Origin: Mycoplasmopsis agalactiae PG2
GTDB taxonomy: Bacteria; Bacillota_I; Bacilli_A; Mycoplasmatales; Metamycoplasmataceae
NCBI RefSeq assembly: GCF_000063605.1
Contig: NC_009497.1
Span: 248,001-312,000, forward strand
Length of the DNA stretch: 64,000 nt
Reading direction: 5' to 3'
Shown here: positions 21,103-32,918 of the stretch, piece after piece
How positions within the stretch are numbered: the first letter of the stretch is position 1
Layout of the letters: each line of letters begins with the position of its first letter
Notes under the pieces: generated by a model
Told to the model about the DNA's origin: nothing
Database searches by the model: none
What the model saw: only the letters and a program-made list of their open reading frames with translations
Position numbers and translations under genes: made by a program

Positions 21103-22077
21103 ATGAAAAATAAAGAAATAAAGCGAAAAACAGCATCAGTAGTGCAAATCATTTTGCTTATATTACCACTAGTTTTATGTATTTTATTCTTCACAATATC
21201 GCCAATTATTCACACATTTATAAAATCACTTAGATATAATCCTAATCCAACTGACCTTACTGCTTATGTAATAGGAACCGGGAATTATAATGGTATATTA
21301 TCTGACCCCAATTTTAAATCCGCTATCTTTAATTCAACAATGGTATTGCTAGTTGGAACAAGCATTTCAATGGTTTTAGCTCTTGCTTTTGCTTTAATTA
21401 TTAATTCAATAATGTCAGTAGTTACTAAAAGAGTAATACTTTCAATAATTTATTCTCAGTTTTTTATTTCAGGTTTTGCAGTTGGCATCGCATTTACACT
21501 GTTTTTTGGCAGCAAAGGTTTATTTTTTTACCTTATAGGGCTAGATAAATATAGTTTTACTTCAGGAAATCATAGAATTCCAATATGAATTTATTATGTA
21601 GTTTATCAAATATGAAGATCACTACCTTTTAACTTAGTTTTATTTGCTGCTGCTATATTTAGAGGCGAATTAAAATATGCAAAACTAATGAAATGTGATA
21701 ATTTGTCTAAAATGCAAAAAGTTAAGTATGTTTATACAAACGAAATTTCAAAAGTTTTCTTTTCGATTTTGTTTACTAACTTTATCTTTTCATCACTAAT
21801 GTATCCACAGGCTATTTTAGAGCGTTCATTTAACTTAGATTTAGAAAAAGCACACACATTAACTAGCTATACTGGTAAGTATTTTGGGCTAGGTAATAAT
21901 CCTGTTTTGATTTATCCAAGAGGTTATTCATCTGCTTTCTTTAGTTTTGCATACTTAATTTCACTTTTGTGCTTGATGCAGCTTATTAGACCTAAAACAA
22001 TTAAATGATTTATTAATTTAGTTAAAAAAATTAATCTTAAAGTAAAACAAAGGAAGGCAGCACATGCTACTAGCTAA
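21103..22077 (+). CDS. ABC transporter permease, MalF/UgpA type
   Basis: A 324-residue protein with about six membrane segments, first at about residues 15-35. The order ATPase-permease-permease-binding lipoprotein and the spacing of segments fit the first permease of a carbohydrate-type importer. The EAA loop (residues around ELKYAKLMKCDNLSKMQKVKYV) is only loosely conserved. Start ATG 21103 is preceded by GAGG. The second permease overlaps its last 14 nt. Confidence 0.85.
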
Positions 22078-22888
22078 AAAAATATTTTTTGGAATAATTA
22101 AGTTTGCCTTAATTGGACTTTTGTGCATCATGTTGCTTTTTCCGCTCTACTATTTACTTCTTCATTCATTAGTTTCAGCTAAGACAATAACTGATAATGT
22201 AGCATCATTAACTATTCAAGAATGAAACTGGTCAAATTACGCAAGCACCTATAAAAAAGACTTCTGAGTCGCTTTTGGTTATACCTCATTGTTTGCTTTT
22301 ATATTAATGAGTCTAAGAATTTTGACTTATTCAATGGCTGTAGCAGGCTTATTAAAAATGAATGATAAGTTTCAAAAAGTATTTCAAAACTTTTTCTTAG
22401 TTATAAGTTTAATACCTGAATTTTCAATTTACTTAAGTTTTAAAACTTTTCTTATTAAGCTAAGTTTATATGGCACTGCATTTTCATTTGTTTCTAACTC
22501 CATATTTTCATTTTTTACTTTTACATATGTTTTAAATTTAGCAAAAAGTGTACACTATGAAAAGTACAAAATTATGCTTAATGATAACCTTAAATGAAAT
22601 CAAAAAATAACACATGTTTATTTGCCAAAGTTAAAATTAGCATACTTTTTACTTATCATATTTGCCTTTATTACAGCCTGAAACGACTATTTGTGGCCAA
22701 CATTTGTGCTTCCAACAACTAATAATGTGTGAGGTTTTACAAACATAACGATTTGATTTTTAAACTTAGGACGAGAAGCGTCTGAGTTTGAAAACACAGC
22801 CATTCAGGCAGCAGGAGCAGTAATTTCAGTTTTAATCCCTCTTACAATTTATGCAGTATTTTCAAAGAAAATAAACAGATTTAATTAA
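22064..22888 (+). CDS. ABC transporter permease, MalG/UgpE type
   Basis: The 274-residue product has about six membrane segments. FITAWNDYLWPTFVL is the conserved 'WNdfl.P' segment of MalG/UgpE permeases. The EAA loop (KIMLNDNLKWNQKITHVYLP) is degenerate. The start overlaps the end of the first permease, with AAGGAAGG upstream of ATG 22064. The operon's terminator follows at 22914, before the lipoprotein gene. Confidence 0.88.
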
Positions 22889-22913
22889 TAAGCTAGTATT
22901 TGCTAAATTTACC

Positions 22914-22940
22914 AAAAAGCCTATAAAACAGGCTTTTTAT
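22914..22940 (+). terminator. Terminator of the ABC genes, containing the CCTATAAAACAGG motif
   Basis: AAAAAGCCT-ATAAAAC-AGGCTTTTT, the best-formed hairpin version of the recurring motif. Confidence 0.85.
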
Positions 22941-23055
22941 TACACAAAAATATGGAAATTTTAATTTTTTTACTAACTCTTTTAGTTATTAATATATAAA
23001 ATTTTAATGCTGTTTTTACAATTTAAAGGATTTATAAAATGAATAAGAAAAAATA

Positions 23056-24816
23056 ATGTTCGGAATTATTCCATTAATGGCTGCTGCACCAATGATTGCT
23101 GCATCATGCCAAAAAAGTGAAAAATCAGTTGTATTTCAATTTGCTCAAAGCAATGTTTGACCACTACCTAAAATGCTTGTGCCTTTAGTTGAATATTACA
23201 ACAAAACATTTAGCAAAGATAAAGACTTTCTTCCTGTAAAACTTCAATTTAGTGACGTAACAAAAACTACAAGTGAATTTGAGTTAATTAAAAAAGTAAA
23301 AAATGATATTGAATCTAATAACGAAAGCTCATTGCCTAGCTTAATTTTAGGTGCACAATCAGGCGCTTATGTTCTTAATCAATATAAAAGATTAATGGAT
23401 CTTTCTGATTATGGAATAACTAAGCCAATATTTAACAAAAACATTGCCGACTTGCATTCAAAATTACCTGGTCAAAAAGGCAATGATAAAATTTACAGCA
23501 TTCCTTTTGATAACTTAGATGTTGATGCAGTTGTTTATAACCTAGAAGTTTTAAATTACATTTTCAAAATGATTAAAGAAAATGGTGGCAATGTGGATGA
23601 AAACGCTGATATAGTTAAAAAAGCTACTGAAGCAGGCAAGGAAGGCGTAGGTCAAAAATTGCCCGATAACACTATTTGAAAGGCATTGGAGCCAAAGACT
23701 GCTGACAAAAAAGCTTTTAATGGCCTAAGCGTAAATAATGAAACATTTAGCTCAATAGAAAATATAAAAGAGTTTGCTAAAAAGTTTTATGAGGGCACTA
23801 AGTTAAATACTTCTAAAGTTAATGATGACACATTAACAGGTGAAGTAATATCGGTTGACTATGCTAATGACTTGCTTTTTAAGGAGCTCAACTCACAAAT
23901 TGGTAAAGATAAACTAGTTTTTGATTCAGTTGAAACAGGCAAAGAAGAAAATCCTGTTGCTGTTAAATATAATTTAGTAGATGATGCAGATATTAAAAGT
24001 AAGTTTAAGCAATTATTAAGCGGATATAAAAATATTACTAAAAGACATGAACATAAAGTTGGGGAAAATAATAAAGTATTTCAAACAATTAATTTCGGTA
24101 ACAAAGGCGAAAATGCAAGCATAAATATTGCTAGATTTAAGAGTGCAATAAGTTTTGCAACTAGTGTTGGAGTTAATTCAACAATGTTTAGTTCGCGTAA
24201 TAAAGAAATTTATGGCAAAGATGACCCTGATTTTGAGAAAAAAGTTGCTGCATATGAAAACGTTTATATGGATCCACAATTAACAACAGTTAAAAAAGAT
24301 GAACAAAAAATATTTACTGAAGGTGGTTCAAGTTTATTAACTATTAAACTTAGTGATGAATCATTAAATAAAGCAACTATAAAGTTTGTTAAATGATTAT
24401 TTGAAGGCAAAAATAATGCCTACATCCAAGGCATGGAAGAAAACTGAAAGACTTTTGCAAAATATTCAGGCTACATTATGCCTTTAGCTTCAGTTATTAA
24501 TGATCAAAGCTTAAATTGATTCCAAAGTGAAGCTGATAAATTAAAGCAAAAAAAAGCTGCTAAAACCATCAGCGATGAAGAGTTCAGAATCTTAAACTTC
24601 TTAAGATCAGCTTATGTATCAATTAAGTCAATTAGAGACTTTGAAAAAGATAATTCAATTATTGCTAAAAATAACGCACAAGATGACAAAACAGGACAAA
24701 TCAACAATACAATTTCATCAGTTGCAAAAACTTGAACTAATCATAACAAGGCTTCTGAAATTAAGGAAGATGTCTTAATTGAAACAATTGAAAAAGAAAT
24801 AAATCCAAATCGTTAG
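23056..24816 (+). CDS. P68/P80-like surface lipoprotein, signal peptide start frameshifted
   Basis: Paralogue of the 8955 lipoprotein, placed after a sugar-type ABC importer, so probably its binding lipoprotein. The frame from ATG 23056 encodes 586 residues and starts MFGIIPLMAAAPMIAASC, a hydrophobic segment plus lipobox without the usual basic N-terminus. A well-placed ATG at 23039, with AAAGGA 8 nt upstream, encodes MNKKK but stops at once. With one more A in the A6 run at 23048-23053 it would read MNKKKIMFGII..., a normal lipoprotein leader. The gene may thus be off, phase variable, or weakly translated from 23056. Confidence 0.8.
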
Positions 24817-24821
24817 TAAAA

Positions 24822-24856
24822 AAATACTGAAACTCTTGCTTTCAGTATTTTTGTTT
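24822..24856. terminator. Bidirectional terminator between two convergent lipoprotein genes
   Basis: AAATACTGAAA pairs with TTTCAGTATTT, flanked by A-rich sequence on the left and T-rich sequence on the right, so it can serve both strands. Confidence 0.75.
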
Positions 24857-24857
24857 T

Positions 24858-25928
24858 TTAAGAATTAGCTTTTTTGTTATGAACAATAACACTAATTTTA
24901 GAATCTTTAGTATTACTAATGTACTTAGTTATGTAAAAGTGGTACTCATCAGTTGAATGAGCGTGTGAGCCAATTAAAGAATATGATACAGTTGGATCAT
25001 TTTCTAAATTTGCTTCAAAAATAAAGAATTTATTTAGTTCCTCAATTTTCTTTTTAAAGTCTTCTGAGCCTATTTTATTGCTGCTTTGGGCAACAACAGC
25101 ATCAATTTTTTCAAACACTTTTTCTGCTGTATTTTCAGCTGAAAATGCATCTTTTTTAAATATTTTACCAATGATAAATGAATCGTCTAAGTAATGACTT
25201 TTATCATTTTCAGTTACTTTTGATAAATCAGTATGATCACTGTGTTCACTTTCAGACTTTTCTATATTATTAATCCCAATTTCACTTCAAGTTATCGGTG
25301 TATAACTTAAATTATTGTTTTCATTTTTAACAAATGTTAAGGTTAAGCCATCCTTAATTGAATTTAATTTATCATTTGGAGCTGAGTTTTCAAAATCAAT
25401 TGAAATATTTTTAATTGATTCATCTTTTATTTCAGTTGAGCCGTTTTCTAAAAAGCTGTTTAATAGCTTAAGTTGCTTAGCAAAAGAATTTTTACTTTTA
25501 AGCTGTTTTATAATAGTTTTAGGAAAAAATCCTTTCCCTTTTTCTGACACTTTAGATGATAAAGTAATTAGATTATCAAAAGCTGAAAAGGTTTTTTTAG
25601 TTTCATCTTTTTTAACTTCAGTAATCTTATTTTTAAATGATTTATATGAAGTAATTGCATCAGCAGTAGATTTTATTCAAGCATCAACTTCTTTTTTGCT
25701 TTTAATATCAACCTTTGAATTTAAAGTACTTTTTATATCAAGATAGCTTTTTAAAAAGTTAAATTTTTCTTCTGAATTTAAAAAATCAGTTACTGACTTG
25801 CGATTATTATTATATTTTGACTCTAATTCTTTCAATTTGCTTTCATTGTCACAACTAGCAGCTATCATTGGAAATGCTAAAGCAGGCGCAAGCATTCCAA
25901 AACTGCATAATAGTTTATTTTTTTTCAT
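24858..25928 (-). CDS. Lipoprotein of unknown function
   Basis: The 356-residue product starts MKKNKLLCSFGMLAPALAFP with lipobox MIAASC (Cys26). The rest is hydrophilic, Lys- and Ser-rich and predicted mainly helical, with no family recognised. A His-rich patch (SESEHSDHTD, GSHAHSTDEYHFY) in the C-terminal third is the only conspicuous feature and might bind metal (speculative). Start ATG 25928 has AAGGAT upstream. It lies between convergent and divergent neighbours and is transcribed alone. Confidence 0.8.
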
Positions 25929-26073
25929 AATTTTATCCTTGCTACATATACTATATATTTTTAATTGTGTAATTACTAATTGTTCAATTTGAATATTAAG
26001 TCTTATGATTTATTTAAATCATTATACAGTAATAGTAACTAGTTAGCAACCTATAATTATCTAAAATGCTTGC

Positions 26074-26093
26074 AAACCTATAAAACAGGTTTA
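26074..26093 (+). repeat. AAACCTATAAAACAGGTTT hairpin motif
   Basis: AAACCT-ATAAAAC-AGGTTT in the spacer between divergent genes, so it is not at the end of any gene. Confidence 0.55.
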
Positions 26094-26197
26094 TTAGTAA
26101 AAAAATAAATATAGAAAGTTTGCACAAAATGATAAAAACGAGCAATAAGCTAATTGCAAATAATATATCTAGTTTAATTTAATATTAAAATCTTTTA

Positions 26198-26203
26198 TAT
26201 AAT
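26198..26203 (+). promoter_or_regulatory. -10 box for gdpP, leaderless candidate
   Basis: TATAAT ends 8 nt before the gdpP ATG, without a Shine-Dalgarno. Confidence 0.5.
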
Positions 26204-26211
26204 TAATAAGT

Positions 26212-28212
26212 ATGAATTTAAGTAATATACCTAGTAAAAAAAAGACTGCAATAATTTATAGTTCAGTATTCTTGCTTGCAATTATTACATTAGTTGCATG
26301 CATTGTTATCATTGCAAAATTTGACAGCAGTCAGTCTAAAATATGAGCTGCAGCAGTAGTTGGTCTTACTATTAGTGCAATTATTGCAAGTGTTGTAGGT
26401 TTATTGCTTGTGAGAATGTATTGATCACAAAATGCTATTGTCAAAAAATCATTTAATTTCTTTATGGATGAAGTAGTAAGTCATAATTCATTAGGCTTAA
26501 TAATTTATGACAATAACTTCATCATTTTATGAACAAGTTCATTTATTAAGAATCGTTTTGGCAGAAAGTGAGTAGGTTATTCGCTAGCTGAGTTTTTTAA
26601 TCATTATGAAACTCATTTTGATAATAATTTACAAAGCTTAAATTTTAAAGATAATGAAAGCTTTTATCATGCAGAAATATGACCACTTAAAAATTGCATA
26701 AGCATTAAAGATATTACTTTAGAGCAAAATATGATTCAAGTTTATTCAAATCAACTTCCTGTAATTGGTGAGGTTGAAATTGATAACTATCAGCTATATC
26801 ATTCAATACTTTCAAAAGAAGAACTTTATAGAGTTAACCAGGAATTTATAGCTATTTTGGATGAATTAGTTTCAAACTACAACTTCGTTTACCGTCAGTA
26901 TACTAATGGAAAATTTTTGGTATTTACTAACAAAGAATCAATTGATAAGATGGCTAGCATTGACTTCAATTTTTTCTCTAAAATTCACTCAGCTCTTAAA
27001 AATTCAAAAATTAATAATCATTTAATTTCAATTTCAGCCGGTTTTGCTTTAGGCTATCAAAATTTATGAGAAAAAACAGAGCAAGCTAAAAATGCATTGT
27101 TGCAAGCACAAAGCCGGGGTGGTGATCAGGTTGCAATTTTTTCAAATACTGAAAGGCCTAAATATTTTGGTTCATCTAGTGAAATTCTTTATGACATAAG
27201 CAGAACCAAAATTAAAAGAATTGCTGACTTAATTGAAGGCAAGTTAAGAGATCCAAAAATTAAAAAAGTTATATGTTATGGGCATGCTAATGCAGACCTA
27301 GATGCTATTGGTTCAGCTTTAGGAATCTGAGCGCTTGCTAAAGAATACAACAAAGAATCATACATTTGCTCTATAACTCAAGATTCAACTACTGAATCAG
27401 CTATTGAAAAAATTATTCCTAAAGATGAAGAAATTTTTATTAGGCCACAAGTAGCAAATAAAATTACTGATGAATCAACTTTAGTGTTTTTACTAGATAA
27501 TTCACAAATTGATAGAACTGATAATAAAGATTGTATAAATAATACAAAAGTTAATAATATTTTTATCCTAGACCACCATAGATTAGGCACAAGCGTCGAT
27601 TTTTGTCCTAGTGTAAATAGGTACATAGACTCAGCTGCTTCTAGTGCATCTGAGATAGTTACAGAAATTTTAATGTTTGTACAAAGAAGAATTTCACTTA
27701 AGCCTTTTATTGCCCAAATGCTACTAAATGGTATTTATTTAGATACTCTTCAATTTACTAAAAAAGTTAATGCTAGAACCTTTATGGCAGCTGGTTGATT
27801 AGAAGAAAAAGGTGCAAATTCAGCTAAAAGTAGTGAAATATTAAAAATTGATGAAGATACTTGAAATGATGTAAATGATGTTTTAGAAAACATACAAGAA
27901 GTTAAGCCAGGATACTTTTTGGCTTACAAAGATATTCCATTAAGCAATGATGTTATTTCAATTGCTTCTGAGGAAATTTTAAAAATTAGTAACCGTAAGG
28001 CAGCATTTGTTATTGCTAAATTAAAAGGAACTAAATTTTACAAAATGAGTGCAAGAGGATTGGACGTCAATGTTCAGTTAATTGCTGAAGCAGTTGGCGG
28101 TGGCGGCCATTTTGGCACAGCAGCAGCTGTTTCTAGTGAAGATTTTGCCACATTTATTGATAATGTAAAACAAGCGATTGTGAGTGAGAAAAATGAAAGT
28201 TATACTAATTAA
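26212..28212 (+). CDS. gdpP: Cyclic-di-AMP phosphodiesterase GdpP
   Basis: A 666-residue membrane protein that hydrolyses the second messenger c-di-AMP. It has two N-terminal membrane segments (about residues 11-37 and 43-70), a PAS-like region, a degenerate GGDEF domain (SRGGDQVAIFS near residue 303-313) and a DHH/DHHA1 domain with HANADLDAIGSALG, LDNSQIDR, ILDHHRLG and GGGGHFGTAAA. The DHH metal-binding residues are present, so it should be active. rplI starts within its last 20 nt and dnaB follows, the same gdpP-rplI-dnaB order known in Firmicutes. Confidence 0.94.
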
Positions 28213-28648
28213 AGACTGTAAAGACGGTAAAGCAAATACAATAATAGAAGTTTCAGATGGCTACGGATCTAACTTCTTAATAAATAAAGGTTTTGCACTT
28301 CCATACAACGAAAAAACTAAAAAGCAATTAGAAAAAAGATTAAGCGATTTAACTGCTAATGAGATGGAAATGCGTCAAAGTGCTCTAGAGCTTAAAGAAA
28401 AATTAGAAAAAGAATCTTTAAAATACGAACTAGAAGCTAATATTGATGCTAATAGCAACTTAAATGTTCACGGTGCTGTTTCAACTAAAGACATAGTTAA
28501 GTCATTAGTAAAATTAGGCTATAAACTAGACAAATATGCCGTTCAAAAAGTTCATTTAGTTGGCAGAGGAGTGCATTTAATTGATGTAATTGTGTACAAA
28601 GATATTGTTGCAAAGTTAAAGGTGGATATAATAATCAATGTCAAATAA
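28193..28648 (+). CDS. rplI: 50S ribosomal protein L9
   Basis: The 151-residue product shows the L9 N-terminal domain (MKVILIKDCKDGKANTIIEV, GYGSNFLINKGFA), a long connecting helix and the C-terminal rRNA-binding domain. ATG 28193 was chosen over an in-frame GTG 9 nt upstream because MKVIL is the standard L9 start. The gene overlaps gdpP by 20 nt and dnaB by 11 nt. Confidence 0.95.
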   Translation: MKVILIKDCKDGKANTIIEVSDGYGSNFLINKGFALPYNEKTKKQLEKRLSDLTANEMEMRQSALELKEKLEKESLKYELEANIDANSNLNVHGAVSTKDIVKSLVKLGYKLDKYAVQKVHLVGRGVHLIDVIVYKDIVAKLKVDIIINVK

Positions 28649-30113
28649 CTCCGAATATTACGAGATAAACAGCTTAAGCAAATATTCAAATCCAAATTTA
28701 GAAGCTTCCTTGCTTGGCTTAGTTTATATTAACAATCAAACTGCTAGTAAAATTATTCCTTATTTAACTAAGGAAGATTTTACCGTTAGAGAACATGCCC
28801 TGTTTTTTGAAGTTTTAAAAGACTTATTTTTAAAAAATATTTCAATTAACTTTGACCAGCTTATGCTTTATAAGTCAAAAAACAAGCAGTATAACTTCAT
28901 AAATTTTGAGTTCTTATTACATATTCAAGATTCAGCAGGCTTAAGTAATAACATTATTCAATATTTGCAAGAGTTAGAAAGACTAACTAAATTAAGAACA
29001 ATTGAGCTTAAATTAAGCAGGGTATTAAACAAACTAAGCACAAATACTGCAGTAAGTGAAAACGAAGTCATTAGCGAGCTACATGACTTACTTTTAAATA
29101 TCGACAAAAGCAAAACTAGACAAGATTTTTTAACTGTTGAAGAAGTAGCCAAAGTTGTTGTTGATGATTTAGTTAAAAAAAGAGAGCTTAATATTTCAAA
29201 CATCAGCGGCGTACCTAGCGGTTTTGAAGCACTTGATACTCTTACTCAAGGTTTTCAGCCTGGTGAAATGATTGTTTTAGCAGCTAGACCAGGGATGGGA
29301 AAGACTGCTTTTGCCTTGAATATAGCTAAAAATGCTGCTTCAGCTTCAGGCAATAAACCTGCTAAAAAGGTAGTATTTTTTACCCTTGAAATGCCTTCAT
29401 CACAGCTAGTTACACGTTTATTTGGTATAAGCACAGAAATTGATTTATACAAGTTCAAAAAACCAAGCGAACTATCACAGGATGAATTAGACAAAATAAC
29501 TATTCATCAAAAAAGGCATTTAAACCAATTAAACTTATTTATAGATGAATCGGCTAAAACCGATTTACCTACATTGCTTTGAAAATGCCGCAGGCTAGCT
29601 AAAACAAGTGGCATTGATATGATAATTATTGACTACTTGCAATTGCTAAGTGTAGATTCAAGCAAGCCGTCTAGAGACAGACAGGCAGAAGTAGCTACAA
29701 TTAGTAGAAATCTTAAAACACTTGCACTAGAATTAAAAGTACCAATTATCGCCCTAAGTCAGCTTAGTCGTGAGGTTGAAAAAAGAGAAGATAAAAGACC
29801 TATATTATCAGACTTAAGAGAATCAGGAACAATTGAGCAAGATGCTGACATTGTTTTATTTTTGTACAGAAAAAATTACTACAACAAAAACAAGGTTAAT
29901 TTCAAAGACAAAGATTTAAGTGCGCAGCAAAAAGAAATGTTAGAGCAAGGATTCATTGGCGATGTAACTAACTTGCTTATTGCAAAGCACAGAAATGGTA
30001 CACAAGCTGATATTAACTTACTTTTTAGACTAAATTGCGGAAAATTCGAAGATCTTTATTATAAATATGATGAAGTTAGTGACTCCTTTAATTTCAATAA
30101 AGGAGATGAATAA
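28638..30113 (+). CDS. dnaB: Replicative DNA helicase DnaB
   Basis: The 491-residue hexameric helicase has the N-terminal primase-interacting domain (NPNLEASLLG) and a RecA-like motor: Walker A ARPGMGKTAFA near residue 215-225, FFTLEMPSSQL, Walker B MIIIDYLQLL, and LSQLSREVEKREDKRP, DLRESGTIEQDADIV, IAKHRNG. It overlaps rplI at its start, and its stop codon shares a base with the start of the next gene (TAATG). Confidence 0.97.
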
Positions 30114-31405
30114 TGCCCCTTTATTTAAAAATCATTTCCACAATTGGAATGGTCCTGCTTCTCTTACTTAGTTCAATTTTTAGTGCCAGTGAAACAGCTT
30201 ATACTAGTTTAAGTCCTGGTAGGATTGAAACTATGGTTAACAACAAGGAATTTGGTGCAAAATTAATTAAAAAGCAGCATAAATTCTTTAATCAATTACT
30301 TAGCACAATCTTAATTTGTAACAACATTGTAAATATAGCACTTTCAGCAATAACTTCTTACCTTTTGAGTGTGTGATGACTAGCAAACTTGCATGAAGTT
30401 AATAAATATAATGTTATTATCTCAACAGCCATTTTAACCCCGATTATAGTGTTATTCGGAGAAATTTTGCCCAAATTAGCAGCTAAAAAGTATCCTGTTG
30501 CTGTATCTAAAACCTTTTGTTATGTATTACAAGCTTTTTATTATATTTTCTGACTATTTACTTATCCAGTAAGCAAAATTGGAAGAAACATTTATATTAC
30601 AAATACTGAGCAAGATGTTAAAGGATTAATAGATATTGCACAAAATGAAGGTGTATTAGAAACTAACGAAAGCATAATGGCTCGAAATGCTTTAGATTTA
30701 GATAGCACTAAAGTTTCACGTCATTATATTAAGCTAAAAGATGTTTATTTAATTAACTGTAATGATAGTGTATCTGATGCTATTGAGCTATTTAAAAAAA
30801 CAAATTATAGTCGCCTTCCTGTCAAAAAAGATGATAATCTTATTGGAATTATTCACCTTAAAGATATTTTTTACTTACAAAAAGGTAAAGTGATTACATA
30901 CTTAAAACCAGTGCCAACAATTTCAATGAACACTAGTTTGTCACTTGCTTTAGAAAAAATGCGTATTCAAAAATCACAAATGGCATTTGTTACTGAAAAT
31001 AACTATAGTACTGATGTTATTGGGTTAATTACAATGGAAGATATCATTGAAGAAATTATTGGTGAAATATATGATGAATATGATGATGAAGAGTGAGAAG
31101 ACTTCCATGAAATTAGTCTCGAACTATTCCACGCTTCTGGCAAAATGAAGCTAAAAGAAGTAATCAAAAGGCTAGAAATTGAAGTTGAAGATATAGAGCC
31201 TGATGAATTAAATATGTGCTTATTTGAATTTATCAAGTACAGAGTCGGCTACTCTCCTAGAAAAAATACTAAATACACTATAGGCGATGTTCATTTTAGA
31301 ATACTTTTAATAACAAATTCTAAGAAAAATGATGCAAAAATTGAAATTGAGCTAGGTAATAAAGTTGATATGATGGAAACATCAACTAATCAAATTGTAG
31401 TTTAA
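30113..31405 (+). CDS. CNNM/CorC-type membrane protein (DUF21, CBS pair, transporter-associated domain)
   Basis: The 430-residue product has an N-terminal DUF21 domain with three to four membrane segments (FSASETAYTSLSPGRIE, CNNIVNIALSAITS, LFGEILPKLAAKKYP), two CBS motifs (about residues 205-330, ending GLITMEDIIEEIIGEIYDEYDDEE) and a C-terminal CorC_HlyC domain. Such proteins are often annotated haemolysin-like but are linked to Mg2+ or other cation transport. Start codon overlaps the dnaB stop, with AAAGGAG upstream. Confidence 0.93.
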
Positions 31406-31420
31406 ATATATAATTTGACT

Positions 31421-31440
31421 AAAGAGCCTATAAAATAGAG
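31421..31440 (+). repeat. Variant of the CCTATAAAACAGG motif
   Basis: Reads GCCTATAAAATAGAG downstream of the CNNM gene. A mutated copy without a matching right arm. Confidence 0.35.
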
Positions 31441-31495
31441 TTTTATGTAATAAATAACAACAAAATAAAATACTTTTAAAAATATTTTACTTTTG

Positions 31496-31501
31496 TATAA
31501 T
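31496..31501 (+). promoter_or_regulatory. -10 box of tRNA-Gly
   Basis: TGTATAAT 14 nt before the mature tRNA 5' end. Confidence 0.6.
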
Positions 31502-31515
31502 ATTATTACATTTTT

Positions 31516-31589
31516 GCAAATGTAGTTCAATGGTAGAACTCCAGCCTTCCAAGCTGGTCATGCGGGTTCGATTCCCGTCATTTGCTCCA
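31516..31589 (+). tRNA. tRNA-Gly(TCC)
   Basis: Acceptor GCAAATG/CATTTGC, anticodon loop CTTCCAA, discriminator T, encoded CCA. Single gene. Confidence 0.95.
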
Positions 31590-31617
31590 TATGTTTGAGT
31601 TTTCAAGCTCTATTTTT

Positions 31618-31650
31618 CCAAGGTTTAATTGCCTTGGATTTTTATTTTTA
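31618..31650 (+). terminator. Terminator of tRNA-Gly
   Basis: CCAAGG-TTTAATTG-CCTTGG followed by ATTTTTATTTTT. Confidence 0.85.
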
Positions 31651-31762
31651 GCCTTTCTTATAGCTACATTCAGAAAATAAGCCTGATAAAAGATTTATAA
31701 TAATTATAGGAGTATTTATTTAAAAGTAAGGGGTATCTTTAGTTAAAAAAGATAAATTTGTC

Positions 31763-32782
31763 ATGAAAATGAATAGGAAAATATTAGTGGGTTTATTAGC
31801 AACCTCATCATTTACCACAGTTCCGCTACTAGCTGCTAAATGTGGTGGTACACAAGAGCTAAATGAAGTAATTAAAACATTAAATCTAGGCGAGATCAAA
31901 ATTTACGAAGATCAAAAAATAGAAGTTCCAACAGCAGAAATTATTCTAAGTGCATTAACAAAAGTTAATGATTCAGAAAAGGTGAAAGTTGATGTAACTC
32001 AGCTAGAAGTAAAAGAAATTAAAGCTAACCAAGCAATTGTTGAAGCTAAAAAAGATTCTAAAACTTATAAAGGCCAAGTTATAGTAACTTATACATTAGC
32101 TAAAGCTAAAAGAGTTGATTTAGCAACAGTTAAAAAAGAAAATATTACAGGCATTAGTAACTTTACTTCTGATAAAGAAATGGCTAATATTTTAAAAAAG
32201 GAACTTAAATTACCTAATTTAAGTGAAAAAGACTTCACAATTTCATTAGAATCACAAGCAACTAATGATAAAGAAGGCAAATTAGTAATTAAGTCTGCTG
32301 CTTTTTCAAAACTTATTTATGGCACTCTAGAATTAGTTGTTCCTAAATTAGCAATAGCTGAAAATTCTAATAAAAAACTAGTTGAAGAAAGCATTGCTAA
32401 ATTCAAAAAAGAAGCTGAAAAAACGGTTGCTAATTTAAAGAACATTGAAAAATGAGAAGCTATAGATGAAAGCAAGAAGGAAGAATTTAATAAAAAAGTA
32501 GAAAAAATTAAGGAAATAGCTAACAAGTTAAAAGATAAATATACAAAAACTTATGAAAAGTTAGAAAAAGCAATCAAAGATAAAAGTGATGTTGATGATA
32601 ATGCTTTTAATGAGCTAAACACAGAAATTTCTTTAGTTACAGTAACATATAATTCAACTGTTAAACTAAAAGTTAACGAAAAAGAAACAGATTACACTAA
32701 AGTAATGGAAGAACTTAAAAAGCTTGGAAAACTAAAAAACGGGGCTAAAGAAGCTGATATATTAATTGACTTTAGCAATTAA
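31763..32782 (+). CDS. Surface lipoprotein with two copies of a repeated domain
   Basis: The 339-residue product begins MKMNRKILVGLLATSSFTTV with lipobox LLAAKC. Two units of roughly 80 residues, each ending in a pattern like 'KLVI.A..SKLI.GTL.LVVP', are followed by a Lys/Glu-rich helical C-terminus. The same unit occurs in the adjacent lipoprotein at 32919 and six times in the riboswitch-linked lipoprotein at 47648-49307. The function is unknown. ATG 31763 was preferred to ATG 31769 by comparison with the neighbour (MKTNRKILFGLL). No clear Shine-Dalgarno is seen. Confidence 0.82.
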
Positions 32783-32794
32783 TTAAGAAATAAA

Positions 32795-32820
32795 AAATAT
32801 AGAGAAATCTATATTTTTTA
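32795..32820 (+). terminator. Terminator of the 31763 lipoprotein gene
   Basis: AAATATAGA-GAAA-TCTATATTTTTT. Confidence 0.75.
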
Positions 32821-32918
32821 AAACCCTTTTATATATTAATTTCCATAAGTATTAATAAAGTGCAACTTTAATATAATATAGGTAGGAGTTATTCTTTAAG
32901 AAAAGGATATAAATAATT

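Noticed and set aside
31735-31762. AAGGGG run upstream of the 31763 lipoprotein as another variable tract
   Set aside because: The run is only four G and is not positioned between promoter elements.
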